Positions 30,641-43,300 of a stretch of DNA of 64,000 bases are shown piece by piece. This DNA comes from Apteryx mantelli (taxonomy: Eukaryota; Chordata; Aves; Apterygiformes; Apterygidae). A program made the position numbers and the translations under genes. The notes below the pieces were generated by a model that was not told the DNA's origin, did no database searches, and saw nothing but the letters and a program-made list of their open reading frames with translations. The stretch lies in the NCBI RefSeq assembly GCF_036417845.1, contig NC_089980.1:55674501-55738500 (forward strand), read 5' to 3'. Positions within the stretch are counted from its first letter, which is position 1; each line of letters opens with the position of its first letter.

Positions 30641-33600
30641 TTACATAGACCCTGCAGAGAAGTCTTGTTTCCATATGAACTCCTCAGTGTACTGATTCCC
30701 CTCATTACAGTTATTGGCACATGTGTACACCGCCAGCGTTCCCCAGTCAATGCTCTCTCCAAGGCTGTCGACCTTCAGGTGGTTCAGTAGCTGTGGCATA
30801 ATCTTCAAAGAAAAACAAGAGTTTAGAGACAGGCCACAACTAACTCCCTACCTTCTTACCGTTTCTCTTCCCCTAAGAAAGTTCTGCCTTCATTTATGTT
30901 CTCTCATACCAATATCCCAGTCAAAGCTTATTTAATAACATGGCAGTTCAAACTAAATATATTTGGATTCCCTCAGACATTGTAGTCGATGCACAAGAAA
31001 TCAAATGCATGGCTCTGTTTATTTATTTAAGGAGCAATAAACAGCTTAAGTAAAAGCACACATCTATTTTTAAAACATTCTCCAATAGAAGTTCCATTTG
31101 ACTAAGTGTTGTCTGATTTATAAACAAACCTCTTTCTATTTGAAAATATCTTCGTAACTAAATTGTTTGTCTTTTCATGACATGAAGTGTACTCCCTGTA
31201 CGGACACTTCTAGCATCTAAAATTCTACACCTACCTGGATACTTCCAGCTAGGTGTACTTCCAATTCACATCCTGAAATGTTCTTCTTCTTTAAAAGAAA
31301 CAATACCAGAGTCCTATTACTTACAAGATGGTTCCATAGCCACAATTGCACCATTTTATGGATCACACAAATTATCAGGATCAAAACCTACTTTCTATAT
31401 GTGAATGTATGTCTTATAAGAAACGGCAGTTATACTAGTAAATAAGGTCTCTATACAATTTAGCATAGTTATTGTGTGGCAACTTTTACAGATATTGGCT
31501 TATAATTACAGTGAGATAGTTAAATTAGAACCTGTTAAGTTTGAACTACAGTACCTATATTATCTTTAGATGAATTTACATACCTGGAATTCAAATATCC
31601 TTTTGGCACCACATGAGCAATTTGGGATATCTTTTTCTTCAGGAATATTTTCACCTGACACCCAGATGGGGCCTTCTCCTCCTCTGCAGTATCTAATAAT
31701 CTGAAATGGAGCAGGAGTTTAAGTTCTCAAGATTGTCTTTTTCACCTTGGTATAAAATTGGTATTTACTGACATACACAAAGCTGTAAAATGGATGCAGA
31801 CAAAAGTCAGTTCTTCCCCATGGCCTAAATGCAAGGGGACTGTCTTAATGTCCAAGATGGAGGTATTTTCGGACATTCATATCCTTTGTTATTTGGTTAC
31901 TATTTAAATATTCGTATAGAAAATGAGGCATTAACAACAGGACACTGGTGGGGATCAGCTGGTATGTGGATCATCAGAGGCAGGTGATGCACCTACCCCA
32001 AGTAGAGGAGTGAACAGAAAGAAAGTCTCCTACTTTCTGAATGTGCACCCTAATACCTGAGCTACCAGGTAAGACGTGGCAAGAATCTCTTTTTTTCTCC
32101 ACCACTTTTATAGATCTAGGCCTGTATTTTCTCTGACAGTATTTTTTTTTTGCCTTTTGTGGTGGCAAGTAATAGTGGGGGAGGGGAGCTTTTTTTTTTT
32201 TAAAAAATAGTTGAAAATTTAAACCCATCACTCGTTCAGTCAGCCTTACAAAAGCCAAACCAACTCCCATGTGTCAGATGACACCCATGTCACTCTCACC
32301 CGCAAATGGCGAGAGTGACATGGCTCTTCTCCGCAGTTTTGGTTCTGGTGAGAAGGAAAGCCAACAGGGCCAAAGGCCAGGGTATGCAAGAAGGTGGCAG
32401 CAGGAGGGCGATATTTCCTCTTCTTTTGCTAGAACCACTTGACAGGCCAGCAGATGCCCCCCTCATGTTGGCTTTAATGCCCCTGTGCCTGGTCATCCTG
32501 ACCAATTTCTGTCTGAGTTAGATGAGCAGGTGCTAAATTCTTACTTCATCACAAATCAATTTCTGCATCTAAAGAACAGTAGCATACATTGGTTAAAGCA
32601 TGCAGAGGATGATGAGGTATCCCCATAGCCATTTCTAACTGCAGGTAGGTAAGGCAGTGAAACATTTTGCAGATGCAGCCAAATGCTGCATCAGAACATG
32701 TAAGTTCTGACCTGCTCTGGTTCTGCAGCTATTCGCTCCTTAAACTTCTGGAAGATCTTGTCGTCTTCAGTCTCATGTTTTGCCATTGCTTCCAGTGTCT
32801 CTTCATCTAAGCATTCCAATGCTTCATCTAAGCAAGAAAAAGCCCATGAAAGATTACCGGCTAACACAAATGGCCGCAAATTAAAGACAGTATTGTATCT
32901 GTAAGTGCATTTTGCCCTTGAGAATCACTCCCAGGGTAAAACACTCAAATAAAAAAATTACAAAACATCAAAGACCTTTTCTTTCTGAAAAATGTAAGAC
33001 TCAGTCATGCACCCATCCGTTTATTAGTTTTTGTAGCATTTTAAACATAGATTTCAATCCTGTAATGTTAGAAAGGGAGGGAGAGGAGTCAGTTTACCAA
33101 AGTTTATGGCCTTCAGTAGGGATCAGTGAGACTGCTGAACGTTCTGAATCGGACACCTAAAAAGGCCACCTGAGCTGTGTGTGTGCCAGAGTAAGTTTCC
33201 ATCACTGAAAGGCTTCTCTTATATCCCTGCCAACAGCACTGCCTGGCTCACATCCTTGCAGAGCACTGAGCAATCTCTAGACAGCTTGAGACCTCCGTAA
33301 GATTCAGCTAGGAACCAAGCAACTTTCCCTGTAACACCACACGCTCCTACAGCCCAGCTCTGTGCAAAGCCCCTGTGGTGGGGAGCTGAAAACCCATCAT
33401 TAATATTTTAGGGAAAGGGCCTACACTTCAACTTCTGAAGGTCAATTAAGGTCTCCTCAAAGCAGTTTTCCTCCAGCACAGACAAGGAGGTTTATTAAGT
33501 ATTTGTCATAAAAGTTTAACCAGATGAAGCCAAACCCATTTAACTCAATCTTCTGTCTCCAACAGTAGCCAGAAGCAGACACTCAGGGCCCTATTTTTCT

Positions 33601-36517
33601 CACTTGAGGGAAGCACACAGCGATACAGTACGCTCCCAGCTATCTGCAGCTCGACTGCAGCAACAGCTGCTCTGACAGCTCCGAGGGGCTGGGGGGAGCC
33701 ATTAGGGGAGTTTGCCTATGACTCCACCTGATCACTGCTGAACCAACACTTCTGACCTCCACATGACTGTAAGACAAGAGCTGCAGCACTCATTATACCT
33801 CATGTGAAAAATACATTTGTTTTAAACCTGCTACCTGATACTTGATGTCTCCTAGTTCTTGTATTGAGAAATAATAAAAGTATTTTCAAGTAACCTCACC
33901 AAATAAAACCTACAGCTCAACAGATGGCAGGAGAATTTGGCGCTACCAATCTAGAACAGTAATTCAAGACTATGAAACTAGTCACTCTTCTACCCATTGC
34001 TCAGCAAGTCTCCCCACAAAAGCAACTTATATTATGGGATACATACAAAAGACTTGTGCAAGACAGCAGCACATAACAACAAGCCACAGTTAACAGAAAT
34101 AGCTTGACTATGGAAGCAGGTTTTTGTTTGCATCACAGATGACCACAGATAAGCCTTTTGTCACAAGCAGTTTACAATGAACTCTTCAAAATAACACAGT
34201 ATTTTACACTTTACAGATGCAATACAGGCTGCACCAGGAAGAATTTCAGGCAGCATCACTTATTTCTTACTTGCACTGCCTGTAGCTCTGAGTTCCTCTT
34301 GTTTGTCTGAGTTCTCTGATGTATCTACAGCTCCTTCTTCATCATCAGGATCTACACTGCTATCAGCAGGAGATTCTGGTTCCTCAGGTTCTATCAAAAT
34401 TTCATATTCTGGAAAAAGGAATTCATTATGGTCTGGAACTGCATCCTCCAAATCACCTGCAAAAACAGAAAGTAGATACTATTTCACAATGTCATCCCAT
34501 ATTTCATGTTCTTCTCCCAGAAGTAGCTACTTAAAAATACAGCACAAACATTGCAAGAGCAAAAAGGATTTACATCACTGCTAAAAGAGATCTGATCTTA
34601 AAGTAAAAGGAGGCAGATTTGGTTTTAGCCACAGTAGAAAACTACAATAGGTGACGAGTTGCTCTCAACCTTTGTAAATTCATGTGACAGAGGACAGACT
34701 GAACAGTGTTAGGAGCTGCATTTAAGAAAAAAACGCAGTTTTACAGCTCTGTACATACCTCATTCTAACTAGCATATTCACAGAAGACAAGCATGCAACC
34801 AACGCCTTGTGGCTACACCATTTTTCTTATTTTTCCCTTTGTATTTGTGAGCAAAGTTATTAAAAAATGCATCAAGTGTACCTTCTATAAGAATGAGGGG
34901 ATAATTAAATGTTTTTACATGTTTCAAATTTTCACTGTTTAAATAAATATGTTTTAAACACCTGATCCATAACTTGTTTTGCCTAATTCCAGCTTTTACC
35001 TACTGTTTATTTCCACTTCTCATAATCAAAGTTTAGGGACTAGCATCCTGCAACATACAGACAGAGACACCTCACACACACCAAATTTCATCGCACCATT
35101 ATTAACCTGATACTTCTAAAGCCAAAAAAGAACTTTCAATAAAATCATGACTACAGCAGGTTTCTAGCTGTAAGTGTTCAGTACGTATTCCTTTAACTAT
35201 GAGCAAACAAGTATGAGAATAACAGTGGGAGAGCAGATGGCTTAAAGAAAAGGGACTCTAAAATAGCACACTTGTAAAAGGTACTTTTCTCATCTACTGA
35301 TCTTCACAGTATCCCTTTAGGCATCAACTTTGTATGCTCCTTTACAGTTTATGAATAAGCCATCTTAAAAGTAACCTGCAAAGGGAAAAAATAAGTTTAT
35401 GTTCTTTAAGTTTTTATGATATAAGAAGGCCAGAAAGACGTCTTTGAAAGAAACCCAAAGGTATGCTCTAAATTTATTAGCCTTCCAGGAAAAACAAAGA
35501 TCCCAAATTCTAATGTTGTTGAAGTAAAATTCTAACAGAAGAAAAGCTTCTGAAAGAATCATTCGTGGTTTCTCTGCAAATCACAAAACAATGTAAAAGA
35601 CATAAGCTTCTTTTTTCTTTCCTTTGCAGGCCCTTACACCACTAACTGATGAATTCTGGCATGCTGAGGACTGTTGGCTCTGCACTGGCAACCCTTCCTA
35701 AGGAACGCTCTGCAAACAGCAGGCGCAACGACCACACGGCGATGCAGCCAGCGGGAGCCTTTCTTCTAAAGCCGCGGCTGCATTAACGTTTATCGCCTCA
35801 CGGCTTGTCACCGCACCACGTTTTGAGCCTGGTCCCCGCCGGAAAGGCCCCCCCTCCCCCGCCGCCCCGCGGGGCCCACCTGCGGCGCCGGGCTGCGCGC
35901 AGGCCCGCCGGTGCCCCCGCCGCCAGTCCAGGGCCTGGTGCTCGGGGCCGCAGTAGGCGGCGCGGCGGCAGCGGCCGCAGGCGCGGGGCCCCAGGCAGCC
36001 GCACACGCGGCACAGCGCCGCGCCGCTGCGGAGCCGCCGGGGCGGCGCGGCGGCGGCGCTGGCGGGCGGCGGCTCCCGCGGCGGCGGCTCCTCGGGGTAG
36101 GTGTCGTTGCGCCGCGGCAGCTGGTTGCGGAACACTGCGGGCGAGAGGCGGCGGGTGAGCGGGGCGGCCCCGGCCCCCCCGCGGCCCCCCCGGCGGCCCC
36201 CGCCCGCCCCCCGCCTCACCGCGCAGGGGGCCCCGCGGGCCGGGCGGGCGGTAGCAGGCGGCGCCGCGGCAGGCGAAGACGAAGAGGCTGCGGTGGAAGG
36301 CGTCGGCGCGGCCGGGCAGCGGCGCGTAGAGCTGCAGCAGCAGCGCGCAGGGCTGCGCGCAGCGGCCGCAGCGCAGGGCGGCGGGGCCCGGCAGCCCGGC
36401 CTCGCCTAGCCACGCCGGCCGCCCCCCGACCTTGCTGGGGAAGTGGGCGCTGCGCAGCCGCCAGGCCTCGCCCGGCGCCGCCGCCCCCGCGAAGCCCAGC
36501 TCCACGCCCGCCGCCAT
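30641..36517 (-). CDS. PDCD2: Programmed cell death protein 2 (MYND zinc finger, PDCD2_C), 377 aa, six exons
   Basis: A conserved eukaryotic protein; family work links it to chaperoning of the ribosomal protein uS5 (RPS2) during 40S assembly, in cytoplasm and nucleus. Coding exons, in transcript order: 36517-36220, 36134-35880, 34456-34271, 32827-32712, 31700-31584, 30802-30641; all GT-AG and in frame. The N-terminus reads [11 protein letters not shown], followed by the family stretch [14 protein letters not shown] complete MYND finger follows: C141, C144, C152, C155, C161, H165, H174, C178. Residues about 203-238 form an acidic, low-complexity linker, and the PDCD2_C domain runs from about 258 to the end ([41 protein letters not shown]). 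The 33-residue excess over human (344 aa) lies mainly in alanine/proline-rich and acidic segments. Exons 1-2 are extremely GC-rich and intron 1 is only 85 bases. The start is the ATG at the conserved N-terminus, in context GCCATGG. Confidence 0.96.
31985..32070 (-). repeat. Possible ancient tRNA-derived SINE relic
   Basis: Read on the minus strand, the segment has a box-A-like word (GGTAGCTCAGGTATTAGGG), then GTAGGAGAC and a degenerate box-B-like GTTCACTCC about 40 bases later. This layout resembles the tRNA-like heads of old vertebrate SINEs, which often contain GTAGCTCAG, GGGAGAC and GGTTC-AATCC. It lies in PDCD2 intron 4 (31701-32711) and is well diverged, so old. The family is not identified; the resemblance is by eye only. 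Confidence 0.35.
32271..32323. repeat. Two adjacent perfect hairpins in PDCD2 intron 4
   Basis: GTGTCA (32271-32276) pairs with TGACAC (32279-32284) across a 2-base loop, too tight for the full stem to close. It is directly followed by CCATGTCACTCTC (32285-32297), which pairs perfectly with GAGAGTGACATGG (32311-32323) across 13 bases. The second stem is 13 bp with no mismatch. I see no evidence of function; it could be a transposon relic or a structured RNA segment. Confidence 0.7.
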
Positions 36518-36740
36518 GGCGCCCGCCGGAAAGGGCCGTGCCGCCCCGCCCCCCCCTTCCGCCAACGGCCAACGGCCCGCGCGCCGCTCCGCGGGGACGG
36601 GGGAGGGAAGGGGCGCCCGTCTTTTTCCCTTTTCTTTTCCACTCCCTGAAGGGCCGGAGCTGCGACCACCCCACGACCCACCCTCGGGCGCAGCCGCCAC
36701 CGCGGCTGCCTGCGCCCGCCCCCTCGCGCGGGAAAACCAG
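35800..36740. promoter_or_regulatory. PDCD2: CpG island and promoter of PDCD2
   Basis: A very GC- and CpG-rich block covers PDCD2 exons 1-2 and about 200 bases upstream of its start codon. The likely core promoter is just beyond 36517 on the minus strand, where the plus strand carries two overlapping CAACGGCC words (36563-36577) and C-rich tracts. No TATA box was seen. GNPAT ends only about 0.4-0.9 kb upstream on the same strand, so transcription from GNPAT runs toward this promoter. Long open frames across the island on both strands are GC artefacts. Confidence 0.8.
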
Positions 36741-36952
36741 CACACGCAAGAGGTACTGCGCTTTAACTCCGTTTTTATAGGTAACATTTATGAAGTAATC
36801 GAAACAATACCAGGTGCTTAAAAAAAAGAAAACACACACACAAAAACACAATTAGCATGTCTGGTTATTGCCCAAGATTTGTTTTGTGCTCTTCTTGCAT
36901 ATGGGCCTCATCTTACATACAGCCAGCAACATATTTTTTCCTAAATATCAAT

Positions 36953-36958
36953 TTTAAT
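36953..36958 (-). terminator. GNPAT: Candidate GNPAT polyadenylation signal (ATTAAA)
   Basis: The minus strand reads ATTAAA about 430 bases after the GNPAT stop codon. I found no canonical AATAAA between the stop codon and the PDCD2 CpG island; TATAAA (36774-36779) and CATAAA variants near 36775-36790 are alternatives. Any of them places the GNPAT end within a few hundred bases of the PDCD2 start. Confidence 0.35.
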
Positions 36959-37383
36959 GTTTAGTCTTTAACTCCCTGTTACAGTTTCACATCAATGAAA
37001 TATTTGAAACCAATCACGTTGTTACACGCCTAAAAAATATTTCAGTAACCGTTACTGTACACTTCTCTTTAAATATGTTATCAAAAAAAAAAGACAATGT
37101 ATAATCTGTTTTTAAAAACAAACACAGCAAGGGTACAAATATAACTTTAACCATCAGCAGTGACGGTTTCTAACTGGTAATGGAAAACGCTCCAGCTGAA
37201 GAACACCTTTCCCCAACACATCCCAACCTCTCCCTCTCCTGCCTCACACACGTTTACATACTGACAGGTCCCAAACCCAAGGATAAGACGTGAATTTCAT
37301 TAATTCCCATCTGTGCTCGGGTTCGGTGTCGTTCTGTGTTCTCAGCAGACAGTTGCAGCCACAGTCACAGCATCAAAGACCGC

Positions 37384-40300
37384 TTACAGTCTTGCAGCCA
37401 CAGGTTTCTGTACAGGTATCCTAGAGTCTAACAAAAAAAAGTAAACATCACAGCATTAAAACGCTGTAAATACCATTCCATTAGATTACTTATTGCTTTA
37501 TTTTCTTTGGTCATTGGGTTGCAAAATGTTTTCAATATAGTAAAGAAGAAATAATCAACTACACAGAAAAAGGAATTCAAAAATAAAAAAACCCAAACTT
37601 TTTCATGAACTTTTTCATTCTGATACAATTAGGATTCTCATACTGAGAACTTTAAGGAGATACTAGAAACAACACACAACTTCTAATGTAAGTTTCTAAA
37701 TGAAGTTGGACAATGAACAAAGAAACTCTTTAACTGAGTTAGAGATCATTCAAAACACTTACCAAACATGTCCAGAATTTTATTAACAGCTTCTTGATTT
37801 ATACTGTAAGTGAATCCATTGGTCCTAGAGTTTAAAAAAAAGTATTCAATGAATATTTCTCACTCATTTCTATATAATCTGAAAAAATAATCTGAATAAA
37901 ATATATTCAAATTTCATCAAATTTTTCATCCTACCAGCATCTTTATCAATTTTAAGGGCCCCCTTCAGCACATCAGTCTTTTAAACAGATTGTACTCAAG
38001 GATGGTGAAGGTTTCTTTTTCCTCCCTCTTGCTCAGGCTCCCTGCCTCTCTCTTCCCTTAATTTTTATTATTGGTGACAACTGCAGGAAGACAACTTTTG
38101 TTTGTTTACTTTCAACTGAATAATTTTCAAGACCAGCTCTGTAAAGCTGAGCCAAATCTTCAGCTGATGTCAAAATCTGGTACACTCAGCTAATTTATTC
38201 CATTTACTTGAAAGGGGAATTTAGCTATAGACATTTATTTAGCACAGTGACAAAGCAGGGGACATAACAATAGTACTTTGTCTTTGTGCTTTCCAAGAGC
38301 ACTACAAACCTTAACCTGGCATAAGAAAATAGGTCAAGGTTATTGTCTGCCAATTAAGTTCTGTGAAACAGTCAAGACAATATGGGTACTTGTTATAACA
38401 TGGTCTGCCATGGTTATGCTCCTAAATATAGTAAGAAGTTCCACAACACAAATGAAATAGATTACATCAAGTGTATGCCATCATATTTCTGTACAGCAAT
38501 AACTGTTTGTTAATCATTAAAAATAAACAGGACTCTTCTATTTGCTTATCAAAGCCTTGGGAGAAACTCTGAAAACCAAAATATAAAGCATGTGGTGTCA
38601 AAAGAACAAGAAGCCTACTAGCAGGTTAATAAAGTTTGTCACTGGGTCCCACAGGAGCGTTTACACTCTAAGGGGTGCCATTCTGCTTCTACAACATGTA
38701 TAGAAAGCAGCTCCCCAGGTCTTCATTGGGGCTCAGGTAAATCTAATCAACCGTCAGCTGACTGGTGTTCAGGAAATCAGGGTTATGGTATACTGCTTAA
38801 TACTTATAGCTCAACCATTGACAATTTCCAGTAAGCCCACACATGGTCTTTTGTGCACCAAAAAGCCAAAGTTGCTTTACATTTTCTTCTTCTTCACTGC
38901 ACCTAGTTGCACAAGAGCTGCCAAGGCATTTTTCTGGATGTCAGAAGACAGTGCTTCATAACACTGAGTATTCCCTACAGAAGAAGCAGAAACACAATTA
39001 AAAGCTTTATCACTGCCCATCAGCAAGCTATGCTTATTAAATGATCATATTACATAACAGCTGTACACACCCTTCTCAAGAAGCTGAAAAACAAAGTTGC
39101 GGACTCCAGATATAAACTGCTTCTCGGTAAAGGTTTCTTTTGCTTCCTTTGAGAGGTATCTGAAAATTAACTAACATTAAAAAAAAGTTAACACTTTTTT
39201 TCCCTTTTGATTGTCAATTTGTTATTAATTACAAACAAACATGTCCTCATAAGGAAATAACATTATTGTTACACTTTGAAAAGTGTAGGAGATGTAGTCA
39301 AAAGGTAGCATTACACAAAGCACCTGAAATTTTTATTACTGTTTAACAGGCAATCTTGAGAATTCTAATATTAAAGTAAGATTCAGTATTACTGTAATAG
39401 TTATCTTTAGACACTGATTTAACATTCCTCTTTTCACAATCAAAAACAGTATCTTTTTAAAACAATACATGTTTTACAGATGGGGAAAAAATTGGCAAAT
39501 CAGTACAGTTCAGCCTAAGTCATACGCCAAATCATTAACAGTTCTCTCATCCACTAGGTTCAACTACCTATGTTCCCAGCAATATGCTGTTGGGACAATT
39601 TAGCCTCCTATTGTTGCATATACTATTTATTTCAAAAGCATAGGGTTTAGTCTTACTAAATCTCTGGAGAAAGCCAAACAATTAAAAACAGATACCAGTG
39701 GAATTAAGGACTCCCTAAAAGGCTATCAGATATAATATGCAAACAAACTTCCGCACCTGGCAGGACAGCCCACGTAAAGTGAATTAAGCAAGGGCTCCTC
39801 CTAAAGAAATAAAAATGAACCTGGTTGCAGCACACTCCCTGTGAAGTAAAGTTTATATACCCACAATGGACCACTACATTACAATGCAGTTTATTGCTTT
39901 GGTCGTTTTGAAAGGTCCGAGACAGAAGTTGAAATCAGGATCCTGGAAGAAGGGTGGTGTTTAAGATGCTTTTAACTGCTATTTCTCAACTCCTGCACTC
40001 CCTAGCCATGAAAACACTCACTATACTGCAGAAGAATCACTACTCTCATGGTTTTCCTATAAAACACAGGAAAGAAAAAGACAAAAATTTTCTGAAGAAA
40101 AACATACCTGATAACCTTCCATAAAAGGTCTAAACATAGCTGACAAGAAAGATATTACAACACTTCCTTTGTCAGTAGGGTAGATTTCTTGTTGAGTTGT
40201 TTGAATTGCACCACATTTTGTAAGTAGAAAACATCCTTCTTCAAAATCCTGGGAGAGGGAAGCATAACTGACATTTTAACATCTACAGTAGGCACAGCTG

Positions 40301-43300
40301 CCTTTTTCCCCATGAAAAAACAACACACAACATGACACCACTTCCATTTCTGAAATCAGTTCTCGAGAGACTTGAACCAACATTTTCCTATATACCAGAA
40401 ATACACTCCTAAAAAGACAGTGGGAACATGTTCGCAAACACAGATGCACCTAAATGCTCAACAGGCCTTCTAGGGCCAAGAAAAGAGCTTGTGGCTGCTA
40501 CTGTAACTGCCAGCCTGAGTTCCCTCAGGATTTTGCCAGAAAAAGGCAGATTGTCTGGTTTGGGGGCTGGGGGTTTTTTTAGCTGGGGTTTGCTTTTATC
40601 TCATGTCCACTGGTTGTGATAAATGATAACATAGTTGACTGACCTGCTGCCTGCACAAGGGGCAACACAATGGCCAAAAGTTACAATTACAGCAGTGTCT
40701 GTGACAAAATCTTTTTTCTGCCAATAGCTGGGGGGAAGAGCAGAGGAGAGGGGGTTGAAGATCTCTTCTTGAAATAACATAGCAACTCCTTTATTTGATT
40801 CCAGTGAAGTCAGTCATGGTCACCTTCTTGTTTCTTATTTGGTTTTGGTACTTAAAAAAAAAAAAAAAAAGCTACAAGAGGTAACAATTGCTAACAATGA
40901 AAACAATGTGATTTTTCAGATCAGCAACTATGCCAATCAGCCATTAAAAAAAGTCCCAGTTCTCTTCTACATAAAAATCTTTGAGATATGAATATAGTCA
41001 TAAGCCTTGAATATTCTTATGAAAATTATTCTTATCTCTTTGTTTATGCAGGTAAAGTGACATTTGAATACCATTATCATATAATTGGCCTTAATATAAA
41101 AGTCACATTTAATCAGTTTAAAATCCAAATAAAAATCTGGACTTGCCAGTCTATATCGGGTATGACTGTGACTTTTTTACTAATAAACTTGTGCTCACCT
41201 GCATTTCAAGCTGGCTAGACTACAGTCATCAAAATTTTATATATACACGCACACACATATATTTATATAAATATATATATATAAAATATGTATATATGTG
41301 TATTATATATATATACACACACACGTGTGTGTGTGTATATGTATGTATATATAAAGCTTACTTATGCACAGAAATATTGAAGCCTTCAGAGTTCAAGGTA
41401 TTAGAAGAACCTTGGGCACTATATACACACTACAGTGTTAAATGCAGTACTGTGGATTCAAGGAGAGGTAGGTAGAGAGATGTACTTTAATATATGGGGC
41501 ACTGGGTGTTGGCACAATGGTCTGTTAGCCCTGCCATCCCAGAGCATATATATTGAGCTTCACAAAACAACCGATCATGGCTGCACTAATAGGACTATAA
41601 TTACCTAGAGGACAATAAGTACTTAAATTTGGAAAAGCACACTCTATTTGTCAAAGATAACAAAGACACACAATAGTTGATCATTAATTGGTATAATAAA
41701 TCTAGTTTAACTTTTTGAAAGTAGTTCCTCTTGTAGTGCCTCTTTGCTACCTAGTCTGCAACAGCTTTTAGGTAAACTTACCTTTTCTGCCCTCAAGGAG
41801 AATTCCTATTTTGCTTCTGTGCTGACAGAACAAACCTGCTCTTTGCTAGAATTCAATGACAAGATCTACATTAACACTTTTTTCTTCACAGCCTAAGTCT
41901 TTCACAACCACAGAGGAACAGGACAGTCTTTACACTTAATTTTAAAGATTTTTCTACATGTATCTTTCTATCTGTGCTGAAAGACTGGTAGTTTTATTAA
42001 AAAAAAAAAAAGTCAAACTTCTGCTACAGTTCATTTTAATAGTTCAGAATTGGGCAATTTCACACTTTTTTGTTTTTTACTGGAGGGAAGGAGGGAGGAA
42101 GAAAAATGCACATGCAACCTTGTGGATTCAGACAATGTTTTGCAACTAAACAAATGAGTGACCCCCACTCTGATCCCCTTTTAAGTTCTCCCTCCCACTT
42201 ACAAATCAAGCTGATATCTCTGGAAGTATTTATCACAAAGCACTTGTTAGGGAGAGCTCTGAAATTAGATGCTCTTTTAGTTGATTAAGAACTATCCAAA
42301 TTTATGTACAAAGGACGATTTTACCTTCAATGAAATGCCAGGAAAGAAGATGAACTCATCAGAAAAAACATCTCTCAAGAAGCTGAAGCAGCTATAGACT
42401 TCCTCTGAAAAAAATTATTGTAGAGTACTGTCATTTAAAAACATATTTTACAACATGCAAGTTAAAAGCCTTTTGCTCCTGATTTTAGAGGTACCATCTA
42501 CTTCAAATAAAATCTGGACTTGACATTAAAGCATACATAAATATACACCAGAAACTGCAACAGTGGGACAACGACTACTCCAAGTACTTGATTCAATTGT
42601 TCCTAAAAGGAAGGAACTCAGGAACTGGGTATGTAGCTTCTCAGGGCATGTATTAAATACTATATAATCAGATGCCACACAAAATTAATATACATGTTCT
42701 GAAAAAAAAATTTTTTTTTAAACAACCAAGTATTGGAAAACACCAAAATACTTCAGAAACAACAATGGGAAGAAGCAGAAAAACTGGGAACTAGCACATG
42801 CACGTGTAAGCTGTGTGCAATTTGTAACCTAAAATGCGGGCCTGCTAATCACCAACAAGATAAGACACTTATCCGCTGTAAGTCATTCTACACTCCTGTA
42901 AAATGAAACCTTGCTAGAGAGGCAGGAGGCACTTCCAAACGTAGTTCCACTTAGCATAACTGAAATACAAAAGGTGATTTATGCCACTTTGGGGGCTATT
43001 TCACCTTCTGACAGCTCCACAATGCACACTGCAAGGGAAGTAACAAACACTCCGAAGCATCTGCTTCTAAACCATATTAGTTTTGTATTCCAGACCAGTG
43101 TAAACAGGAATCGGGATCACCTCATCTTAACTCTGCCCTCTCAGTGGACTATACTTATTTTCAAAAGTATCAAAGGGTAAACAAATCAAGTAGGCAACAA
43201 AAATACAGCCCTCCCCCCCATCATCACATCCACATTACGCGAGTAGACCTCATTCAGCGAGCTGCCATAATACTCGGAGGGAAATCCCACAAAGAGCTGC

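Noticed and set aside
35798-36851. Extra long frames across PDCD2 exons 1-2 on both strands
   Set aside because: They are shadows of the GC-rich PDCD2 exons and island. Only the spliced PDCD2 frame matches a known protein.
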